From Chloroflexota bacterium (GTDB lineage: Bacteria > Chloroflexota > Limnocylindria > Limnocylindrales > CSP1-4), in assembly GCA_003158495.1 (NCBI GenBank), contig PMJT01000149.1, forward strand, positions 1 to 22,610: a DNA stretch of 22,610 bases. Reading direction: 5' to 3'. A program made the translations under genes and the position numbers. Numbering within the stretch: position 1 is the stretch's first letter; the number at the start of each line of letters is the position of its first letter. Below, one piece after another: positions 15,701 through 22,500 of the stretch. The notes below the pieces were generated by a model. It ran no database searches, was not told the origin of the DNA, and worked only from the letters and a program-made list of their open reading frames with translations.

Positions 15701-17862
15701 TCACCGCGTACACCTCGGTCGACGGGGTGGCCTGGACCGCGATACCAGGAGCGAGCGTCGGTCTGACAATGACCGGGTCCCTGTTGGCCGGCCTGGCCGT
15801 GACCTCACACAACGCGAGTCAAATGGGTGCGGCCACTTTCGACTCCATCGTCCTCACAAACGTTTCCACGCCGCCGCCGGGCGCATGCCCGACCGGCTGG
15901 ACTTGCGCCGACATCGGCAACGTCGGCGTGGCCGGAGGCCAGGCACTGACTACCGGAACCTGGACGGTCCAGGGTGCCGGTGGTGATATCTGGGGTGTAG
16001 CCGACAGCTTCCACTACGTGTGGCAGTCGCTGGCCACTGACGGCGGCGTTAGCGCGCGGGCCATCTCGCAGACCAACACCTCGGCTTGGGCCAAAGCCGG
16101 AGTAATGCTCCGAGCGACTACAGATCCGGGTTCGCCCTACTACGCCGCATTCCTGACGCCGGGCAACGGGGTGGCCGTGCAATGGCGGTCCGCCCAGGCC
16201 GGAGCCAGCTCGCAGGCTCTGGTTGCGGGGACGCCACCGCTCTATCTGAAAGTCGCACGCGCCGGCGGTTCGTACTCCGCCTACACGTCTCCTGACGGGA
16301 CGACCTGGACGCTAGTCGCGGGCTCGACGGTCAACCTCGGGCTGACCGGGACGGTCCTCGCCGGAATGGCAGTCACATCGCACACCTGGGCCGTGCTCAG
16401 CACTGCGACGTTCGACACCGTGGTGTTCGCACAGCTTCCTCCGCCCTGGTTGGATACCGACATCGGAGCTCCCGCGATGGCTGGCTCGGCCGGTTCCAAC
16501 GCGGGTGTATTCAGCATCAACGCCGGTGGCTCGGACGTCTACGGAACCGCCGACCAGCTGAACCTGGCCTACCAGCCCACCTCAGGCGACACAACCCTGT
16601 CCGCTCGAGTGGCCACGCAGACTAATACCAGCTCCTGGGCCAGGGCCGGAGTGATGCTCCGCGCCACGACCGACCCGGGCTCGCCTTACTACGCGGCATT
16701 CGTCACGCCCGGAAACGGCGTAGCCGTGCAATGGCGCAAGACTCAGGCCGCGTCAACATCCCAGCTCAAGACGACAGGCACAGTGCCGATCTACCTGAAG
16801 GTGGCGCGGTCCGGCAACACCTTCACCGCCTACACCTCGGCGGATGGAGTCACATGGACTGCGGTGCCGAGTTCGAGCGTAACCTTCACAATGCCCGGCT
16901 CGCTGATGGCGGGCCTGGCGGCATCCTCGCACAGCAGCTCGAAGCTCGGCGCGGCCACTTTCGATACGGTCTCGGTCGGCGCGGCCGCCCCGCCTCCGCC
17001 CAACGACTTCTCGATCGCGGCGACGCCGGCGAGTCTGTCGGTCGTGGTCGGTAATGCGGGCACCAGTTCCGTCGGCACGACTCTGGTGTCGGGCAGCGCC
17101 GAGACGATCGCGCTGTCGGCGGCGGGTCTGCCTACGGGTGTGACCGCGGGATTCAGCCCGACATCGGTCACCACGGCCGGGTCCGCCACGCTGACGCTGA
17201 CCGTCGGCACGAGCGCCAAGCCGGGAACATACCCGATCACCATTACCGGAACGGCCCCGTCGGCGACCCATGCCACGACCCTGACCCTGACCGTGGCGGC
17301 TTCGCCGCCGCCGCTGCCCTCGCCGTGGGCGGACACGGACGTCGGATCGCCGCCGATCGCCGGCTCGGCCTCCTACTCGGGCGGCGTCTTCACGGTCAAC
17401 GGCTCCGGCGCGGACATCTTCGGCACGAGTGACCAGTTCAACTACGTCTACCAGCCGACCACGGGCAACGGAACGATCATCGCGCGTGTCACGTCCCTTA
17501 CGAACACGAGTTCCAACGCCAAAGCCGGCGTGATATGGAAGGCATCCACGACGACTGGCTCGCCATACATCCTCATCGCCGCTGCTCCATCCGGGCTGGT
17601 CAAGGTCCAGTACAACTTCAATGGCTCGATCGCCGAGGCGACATACACGTATCCGAACTTGTGGATGAAGCTGGTCCGCTCGGGCACGAACTTCAGCGCA
17701 TATCTCAGCCCGGACGGAGTGACGTGGACGCCGGCCCTGGTAAACAAGTCCTTGCCGACAATCACGACGTCGGCAACCGTCGGCATATTCGAGTGTTCAC
17801 ACAGCACGAGCAAGCTGGGAACCGCCACCTTTGACAACGTCAGCTTCACGCCGGGTCCGTGA
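12727..17862 (+). CDS. Secreted giant protein: PQQ-like beta-propeller plus six lectin-like modules
   Basis: 1711 residues, exported. The lead KRSAAAFRLAFLVSMVLGGV and the likely cleavage after PVFAA (~35) form a signal peptide. Residues ~40-465 are a PQQ-like (BamB-type) beta-propeller opening with DWPTYLHDTSRTAAS; blades repeat the pattern AYVGSWDGYEYALNAATG and VVYVGGGDSNWYALDAATG. It is probably structural, and real PQQ binding is not shown. Then come six concanavalin-A-like modules starting near residues 470, 667, 862, 1054, 1241 and 1534, separated by Pro-rich linkers; an Ig-like domain (1427-1523) is inserted before the last. The first four open with a Cys pair such as CPTGWTCQD. No LPXTG, dockerin or membrane anchor is seen at the end. 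It lies between a GT-C transferase and a GH5-like lipoprotein, which fits a cell-surface or matrix glycan-binding protein. Substrate unknown. Confidence 0.88.
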   Translation: MKRSAAAFRLAFLVSMVLGGVMPISALSPAPVFAASPATDWPTYLHDTSRTAASTETILTTAAAPNLRPLWTYKTGAMIAASATVVGGIAYVGSWDGYEYALNAATGTLIWKTYLGLTVVPACSPPQLGVSSVPAVVNGVVYVGGGDSNWYALDAATGAVLWSVPTGDNSPTGGHYNWSSPLIVGNSAYIGIASVGDCPLVAGQMLRVDLTTHAVVASVSFVPIGQVGGGLWSSPSYDAATNTVYATLGNRNNLTQTIAESMIALDGTTLAIKSNWQIPVSAASSDSDWGDSAILFTDGNNRAMVAGTDKNGFLYAFDRSNLALGPIWSEQVAVGGICPECGDGSVSSMAFANGLLYVGGGNTTINGIGYQGSVRALNPTTGAVVWARGLASPVIPGLAYDNGMIFAASGSRLEVLDASSGARLFSYDTGTVIYSPPSISGGIVYIGSGNGNEFAFAPVTPPTPAPDANCPTGLVCQDIGSPTPSGSETVTSGSWAISAGGSGVGGSSDGLRLMSQTWTGDVQVQARVVAQSVVGTGTESGLMARQAADPNSPFYAVSVAGGNSLAVQYRTAFGGAVTTVKRASGAPPSHLEIVRSGDSFRAASSPDGVTYTLIPGTSVTDVMPDAVLVGLFATSGTNGTAGASTIDSVVLGALGAPPSLPSTPSACPSGWSCNDVGNPVSVGDQSVSAGTWTIKGAGVASGNNAYTDQFHLVWQAIAGDATLSARVATQATTSASAQAGLVFRADGLSAGAVSYGAFLTPTNGIEVVNRTSSGLRTLLVTTAAGAAPAYLEITRYGNTYTTFTSPDGVTWTAIIGSSVTFGAGGPMVAGIAVNSNSGAALATDTFDTVSLTGSATPPPSLCPTGWTCQDVGYPQPGAGSQYVAGSTLSVDAGGGDIWGVYDSFRLLSQPLAADGTVSVHVDSQTNTSTWAKAGVMIRATNDPASPYFAAFITPGNGVAVQWRGAQGGNSSQVAVAGVAPTWLQVTRSGNTFTAYTSVDGVAWTAIPGASVGLTMTGSLLAGLAVTSHNASQMGAATFDSIVLTNVSTPPPGACPTGWTCADIGNVGVAGGQALTTGTWTVQGAGGDIWGVADSFHYVWQSLATDGGVSARAISQTNTSAWAKAGVMLRATTDPGSPYYAAFLTPGNGVAVQWRSAQAGASSQALVAGTPPLYLKVARAGGSYSAYTSPDGTTWTLVAGSTVNLGLTGTVLAGMAVTSHTWAVLSTATFDTVVFAQLPPPWLDTDIGAPAMAGSAGSNAGVFSINAGGSDVYGTADQLNLAYQPTSGDTTLSARVATQTNTSSWARAGVMLRATTDPGSPYYAAFVTPGNGVAVQWRKTQAASTSQLKTTGTVPIYLKVARSGNTFTAYTSADGVTWTAVPSSSVTFTMPGSLMAGLAASSHSSSKLGAATFDTVSVGAAAPPPPNDFSIAATPASLSVVVGNAGTSSVGTTLVSGSAETIALSAAGLPTGVTAGFSPTSVTTAGSATLTLTVGTSAKPGTYPITITGTAPSATHATTLTLTVAASPPPLPSPWADTDVGSPPIAGSASYSGGVFTVNGSGADIFGTSDQFNYVYQPTTGNGTIIARVTSLTNTSSNAKAGVIWKASTTTGSPYILIAAAPSGLVKVQYNFNGSIAEATYTYPNLWMKLVRSGTNFSAYLSPDGVTWTPALVNKSLPTITTSATVGIFECSHSTSKLGTATFDNVSFTPGP
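14134..14685 (+). repeat. Lectin-like module 1 of the giant protein
   Basis: Begins CPTGLVCQDIGSPTPSG at residue 470. It is among the most divergent copies: it lacks the GxDIWGxxDSF block and uses SSPDGVTYTLIPG in place of the common SPDGVTWT strand. Confidence 0.7.
14725..15291 (+). repeat. Lectin-like module 2 of the giant protein
   Basis: Begins CPSGWSCNDVGNP at residue 667 and contains TDQFHLVWQAIAGDATLSAR, FTSPDGVTWTAI and the closing TFDTVSL. Clearly homologous to the next copies at protein level. Confidence 0.75.
15310..15867 (+). repeat. Lectin-like module 3 of the giant protein
   Basis: Begins CPTGWTCQDVGYP at residue 862. It shows the full consensus: GGGDIWGVYDSFRLLSQP, NTSTWAKAGVMIRA, TPGNGVAVQWRGAQGG, SGNTFTAYTSVDGVAWTAI and AATFDSIVL. 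Confidence 0.8.
15886..16437 (+). repeat. Lectin-like module 4 of the giant protein
   Basis: Begins CPTGWTCADIGNVG at residue 1054. Very close to modules 3 and 5, with NTSAWAKAGVMLRATTDPG and TPGNGVAVQWRSAQAG; the DNA words around GCCGTGCAATGGCG are shared with module 5. Confidence 0.8.
16447..16980 (+). repeat. Lectin-like module 5 of the giant protein
   Basis: Begins WLDTDIGAPAMAGS at residue 1241 and has lost the opening Cys pair. Contains NTSSWARAGVMLRATTDPG, closest to module 4. It is followed by the Ig-like domain, the same order as in the last gene of the window. Confidence 0.8.
17005..17298 (+). repeat. Ig-like domain shared with the last gene
   Basis: Residues 1427-1523, opening NDFSIAATPASLSVVVG with GLPTGVTAGFSPTSVT and GTYPITITGT. 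The same domain occurs at 22303-22602 in the sugar-dehydrogenase-like protein. Confidence 0.8.
17326..17859 (+). repeat. Lectin-like module 6 of the giant protein (C-terminal)
   Basis: Begins WADTDVGSPPIAGS at residue 1534 and ends the protein with FDNVSFTPGP. It is more like the module in the last gene (Trp-Ala-x-Thr-Asp-Val-Gly) than like modules 3-5. Confidence 0.75.
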
Positions 17863-19126
17863 CGGCCGGGCGCGCCCACACAAGGCCCGCCTCGGACTCG
17901 TAGCCTTAACGGCAGTTCTCGTATGGGCTTGTAGTGGGAACGCATCTAGCGGCGCGCCTTCCTTGGGCCCATCTGCCGTTGCGATTCCTGTTCAGACGCC
18001 CACGTCGACGGCTCCCGCCTCGCCGGACGCCTCGCCTCCGCGTGTGCCCTTGCCCACGATCGCGCCCACGCCGGCGCCGACCGGCGTGCCGGCGGCGGTC
18101 GCCGCCGCGCCATGTCTTGCCGGAACGGCCGTTGGTTCGCGGCTGCAGACCAACGGCACGAGCCTCATGTGCGAAGGCGTGCCGCTGGCGCTTACCGGCT
18201 TCACGTTCTATCCGGCATTGATCGGCGGTTCGCGGGCCTGGCACAGTTCGAACTTCCCCTCATACATCGACCACGTGCTGGACATGGGCGCCGCGTCGGG
18301 TCAGAACGTGATCCGCGCCACTGATGAGTGGGATCGGCATACGCCGGGGCAGCGCGTCGACGATCCGGTTGTCTGGGCCAACATGGACTACCTGATGACG
18401 GCGGCCCGCGCGCGCGGAGTGTTCGTGGTCCTGGATCTCACCGCCTTCCGCTGGCTCCTGCTGAGCCAGGGCCGGGATGGGATGGACCTTGGCGCATGGC
18501 GCTCGTTCATCGATATGGTCACGACCCGCTACAAGGATTCGCCCGCACTTGCGTTCTACTCGATCGCCGGCGAGCCCACGCCGCCGACGACTACCGCCCA
18601 GTTCCAGACGATGCTCGCGTTCTACACGGCCACCAGCCAGGAGATCAGGAAGAACGACCCGGACCACCTGATCAGCACCGGAGGGCTGAACCATATGCAG
18701 GATCACCCGGAGCTGAGCTGGTGGCAGACGATCGATGCGTTGCCCACCTTCGATCTCGTTACTGTCGAGACATACTCCCAGCACGACCTGAATCTGATGC
18801 CTGCGATCGCCGAATACGGCAAGTCGGTCGGCAAGCCTGTCTTCGAAGAGGAGTTCGGTATGCCGCAGGGCAACGGCGACGGCGCCTTTGCCGGTGGGGC
18901 GGCGTACAACGGTCTTTCGACCGGACGCGGTCCGTTCTTCGAGTCGGTCTACCAGGCGGGACGGTCCTTGGGCTACGCCGGTTTCATATTCTGGAACATG
19001 GGTTGCCAGATGGGTTCGGGAAGTTACGAAGTGAGTCCAAAGACGCCGGCCGTGTGGAGTGTTGTTTCTAGGAATGGCGCCGTTGCGGTGGCTGCAGCTC
19101 CTCCTGCGGGTAGGTCCATTTGTTGA
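17831..19126 (+). CDS. GH5-like glycoside hydrolase lipoprotein
   Basis: Predicted retaining glycosidase anchored outside the cell by lipid. 431 residues. The lead RLGLVALTAVLVWAC ends in a lipobox with Cys34, followed by a Thr/Pro/Ser-rich spacer (~35-93). The catalytic barrel (~95-415) has the features of the GH5/cellulase superfamily: TGFTFYPALI, YSIAGEPTPP with probable acid/base Glu248, VETYSQHD, and KPVFEEEFGMP with probable nucleophile Glu341, then FIFWNMG. The usual Asn-Glu-Pro is Gly-Glu-Pro here. The only in-frame start near the lipoprotein signal is TTG 17831, which lies inside the last 32 bases of the giant gene; no ATG or GTG is available, and the ribosome site is weak. Overlap suggests coupled translation. 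Substrate could be a mannan- or glucan-type chain; not determinable here. Confidence 0.82.
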   Translation: MTTSASRRVRDGRARPHKARLGLVALTAVLVWACSGNASSGAPSLGPSAVAIPVQTPTSTAPASPDASPPRVPLPTIAPTPAPTGVPAAVAAAPCLAGTAVGSRLQTNGTSLMCEGVPLALTGFTFYPALIGGSRAWHSSNFPSYIDHVLDMGAASGQNVIRATDEWDRHTPGQRVDDPVVWANMDYLMTAARARGVFVVLDLTAFRWLLLSQGRDGMDLGAWRSFIDMVTTRYKDSPALAFYSIAGEPTPPTTTAQFQTMLAFYTATSQEIRKNDPDHLISTGGLNHMQDHPELSWWQTIDALPTFDLVTVETYSQHDLNLMPAIAEYGKSVGKPVFEEEFGMPQGNGDGAFAGGAAYNGLSTGRGPFFESVYQAGRSLGYAGFIFWNMGCQMGSGSYEVSPKTPAVWSVVSRNGAVAVAAAPPAGRSIC

Positions 19127-19153
19127 TTGGTCAGCCACGGGCTCGAAACTGCT

Positions 19154-19205
19154 CTGCCCAGGAATAGGTACGCGAAGTGTGGGTCTGGACCACACGAACG
19201 GGCAG
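19154..19205 (+). terminator. Nested stem structure after the GH5-like gene
   Basis: CTGCCC (19154-19159) pairs with GGGCAG (19200-19205), and inside it GTGTGG (19177-19182) pairs with CCACAC (19190-19195) around a 7-base loop. It starts 28 bases after the lipoprotein stop, a natural place for transcript termination, although no T tract follows. Confidence 0.4.
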
Positions 19206-19239
19206 TCTCATCTAGTGCAGCTACACGAGCAGGTGGGCG

Positions 19240-19364
19240 GTCAACTGCCTGACGCAACAAGCAGATTTCCGTGTCGCCCCGCAGGTGCCACCCGTTGACA
19301 GGCGATCTGGCGTCCCGAATATTGGTATTCGCCTGACGAGAATCACTTGTCAAGGGCAGTTGAC
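19240..19364. repeat. 10-base inverted repeat pair flanking a promoter-like element
   Basis: GTCAACTGCC at 19240-19249 and its exact reverse complement GGCAGTTGAC at 19355-19364. They bracket TTGACA (19295-19300) and the CGAATA/TATTCG stem. The octamer GCCTGACG occurs twice directly (19247-19254 and 19331-19338). Could be paired operator half-sites or remnants of a small element. Confidence 0.4.
19295..19323 (+). promoter_or_regulatory. Sigma-70-like promoter candidate for the last gene
   Basis: TTGACA (19295-19300), a perfect -35 word, a 17-base spacer, then AATATT (19318-19323), matching TATAAT at four of six positions. The -10 word lies within the palindrome CGAATATTGGTATTCG (19316-19331). 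If used, the leader before TTG 19582 would be about 250 bases. Confidence 0.35.
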
Positions 19365-19581
19365 GATAAGTTCTCGCAGTCGAATTGCCACCCAGCCGCC
19401 CCGGCGACCCGCTCAGGGTCTCCACTCCCAGCCTTAGCCACAGCCGCATTCATTTGCCCATTCGGAATCATCTCAGGGCGGGCTGTTCCTCAGGGTTGAG
19501 GCTCCTGCTCGTCTGACCCATTTTCAAAGACTGCTTGTCGGGCGCCCGCTGACATCGGCCGTTCGACCAAAGGGGTTCAAA

Positions 19582-22500
19582 TTGCGTCCCAATGCCGCGG
19601 CTCCGGCCGCTCACCCGTGGATTGCTGCGCTTGGAATAGGACCTCGCTCGTGGGCGGCGGGTGGGTCTGTTGCGCGCCGCCTGATGCTGCTCGCCTCCGC
19701 CGTCGCTATCGCCGCCGCGACGTTCGTGGCCGGTCCCGTGCCCGGTGCCACCGCCAATTCTGCGTTCCCGGATCTGCCGAACGGTTTCGCCAAGGTCCAG
19801 CTCGCCAGTGGCCTCGCCAACCCCACGGCCATCGCTTTTGGCCCCAACGGGGACATCTACATCGCTCAGCAGCGCGGCGCGATCCGGCTCTTCCGTAACG
19901 GCGCCCTCGTCGCCACGCCTGTGATGACCGTCGCCACGGACACACTGGTCGAGACCGGCGTTCTCGGGATGGCGCTGGACCCGAACTTCGCGACGAACGG
20001 CTACATGTACATCGCCTACACGACACCCGACGAGCATGCCCAGCTGTCGCGTTTCACGATCACCGGCGGTGGCGCCACGGGCAGCCTGGCAAGTGAAGTC
20101 GTGTACATGCGGGGCGACGAGTTCCAGTCCGCGCATCACAGCGTCAACGATGTCCATATCGGGCCCGACGGCAAGCTGTGGGTCAGCGTGGGCGACAACG
20201 ACCCGGCTATCACCAACGGCGAGACCCTCACCAACGTCTACGGCAAGATCCTGCGCTTCAACCTGGACGGCACCATTCCGGCGGACAACCCATTCGTCAA
20301 CGTGCCTCGCGCAGTCCCGTCCATCTACGCCTATGGCCTGCGGAACCCATTCCGATTCACGTTCCTGCCGAACGGCAAGGCCATGACCGAGGACACAGGT
20401 TCGAGCTACTGGGAAGAGCTGAACACGATCCAGCGTGGCGGCAACTTCGGCTGGGACTTCTATGAGGGCAACTGCTTCAGTTGCGGCTACTTGAACCCGA
20501 CATACGCCTACGGGCACCTGCCGACCGATAGCGCCGCCTCGGCCATTGCCGCATACAACGGCAACGTCTTCCCTAACCAGTACGCCCACACGGTCTTCTT
20601 CGGCGACTACAACCGACTCGATATCGAGGCGGTCCAGTTCGACCCGACCTACCAGACCGAGATCTCCGACACCGTCTTCGACAGCAGTGTCGGCACGATA
20701 GCCGACCTCCAGGAGGGCCCCGACGGCGACCTGTACTACGTCTCGATCTTCGAGGGCCAGTTCTGGAAGATCTACCCGACGGGCTCGATCGCGCCGACCG
20801 CCACCGCAGCCGCGAGCCCCAATGCCGGGACGAGCCCGTTGACCGTCCAGTTCTCTTCTGTCGGCTCCAGCGACGCCTACGGCCTGCCGCTGACCTACAG
20901 ATGGGACTTCGGCGACGGATCCCCGATTTCGACCAGCGCGAACCCGAGCCACCTCTACGCGGCCAACGGCACCTATACGGCGACGCTCACGGTCAACAAC
21001 AGCACTCTCACCGGCCAGGCGACAACCCAGGTCGTTGTGGGTAAATCGCCGCCGAACGCGACGCTGCTCACACCGACCAGCGGAGCCACCTACAACGGCG
21101 GCCAGACGATCTCGTTAAGCGGCTCTGCCAGCGACGCGACCGATGGCACCGAGCCGGGAAGCGCCTTCTCCTGGCAGGTGGATTTCATCAGCAACGGCGT
21201 CGCCCAGCCCTTCTACAACCTCGAGGTGCCGGGCCCGTTCTACACGGTCGGCGGCGTCTCGAGCGGCTCATTCCAGATCCCCTCGGACGTGTCGCAGACG
21301 CCCACGTCGTTCTACCGAATCACGATGACGGTGACCGACTCACTCGGCCTCAAGACTGTCACGACCCGCGATATCCACCCGAACCTGACCAGCTGGACTG
21401 TAAACGCGAACGTCCCCAATACGATGTTCTTCGTGGACGGGTCGCTCAAGACCGGCTCGTTCTCGACGACCGATGTCGTGGGCATCCAGCACGTCCTGAT
21501 CGGCATTCCGGCCCAAGTGATCGGCGGTCTCAAGTACCGCCATAACGGCTGGGCCGACGGCAGCGCCCTCTCGGACTCGTTCACCAGCGGCGCCTCGCCG
21601 GCGACCTACACCGACAACCTCGACCCGGTGTCGGGCAGTTTGCCCGCGGGCTGGGCGAGCACCGATGTGGGCGCCCCGTTGATGGCCGGCACCACCGACT
21701 ACTCGGCGGCAACCGGTGCGTTCTACGCCGACGGCTCGGGGACGGATGTCTACAGCACCAACGACCAGTTCCACTACACGTACATGACCCTGGTCGGCGA
21801 CGGCACGATCGTCGCCCGCGTGCGCTATCAGTCCAACACCAACCCGTCGGCCAAGGCCGGAGTGATGTTCAAGGAGACGCCGACGGCGGGCGCTACCTAC
21901 GCGGCGGCGCTGGTCTATCCGGACGTCAGCCTGAGCACGCCCAACTTCAACGGAGTTGGCTGCAATGCCAACGGTTGCGCTGCCCCTCTGCCGCCGGTCA
22001 TCCCCACCTACGGTAAGGGCGTCCGGCTCCAGTACAGCACCACCGGCAGCGTCAGCCCGACGTCGCCGTTGTCCAACTACCTGAACCCCAACAAGTGGCT
22101 GAAGCTCCAGCGCGCCGGCAGCACCTTCACGGCCTGGGAGTCCCTAGACGGGGTCACGTGGAACAAGGTCGGTGCCAAGACGCTGACGATGGCCACCACC
22201 GCTACTGTCGGCTTGTTCGTGACGTCGCACAACATCGGCCAGCTGAGCAGTGTTGGCTTCGACAACGTCTCGGTGACCGGCGCCGTCCAGCTGCCCCTGA
22301 ATGACTTCTCGATTTCGGCCAGCCCGACCACCGTGCCCGTTGCGGCCGGATCCTCGGGGACGACTTCGATCTCCACGGCGCTCGTCTCGGGCGTCGGCGA
22401 GAACATCGCACTTTCTGCCAGCGGCCTGCCCAGCGGTGTGAGCGCCGGCTTCACCCCGACGTCGGTGACCACCGGTGGATCCTCGAGCCTCAAGCTCACC

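Larger units (their letters stand above)
19127..19581. other. 455-base intergenic region rich in inverted repeats
   Basis: No believable ORF and no tRNA or known riboswitch. It holds nested stems (19154-19205), a 10-base inverted repeat pair (19240-19249 with 19355-19364), a stem with TTGG loop (19316-19331) overlapping a promoter-like element, a small CCTCA/TGAGG stem (19488-19501), and the ribosome site AAAGGGG (19569-19575) of the last gene. AT content is higher than in the flanking genes. Confidence 0.55.

Noticed and set aside
14134..17859. Possible CRISPR or tandem DNA repeat
   Set aside because: The periodicity is ~560-590 bases and lies in the protein; DNA copies are diverged mainly at third positions. 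These are protein modules.
19127..19581. tRNA or known riboswitch in the long gap
   Set aside because: No cloverleaf, anticodon arm, TTCGA-type T arm or recognised riboswitch core was found by eye.
19468..20952. 494-residue minus-strand ORF
   Set aside because: It is antisense to the dehydrogenase-like gene, which has clear family motifs. Long antisense frames are expected in high-GC DNA.
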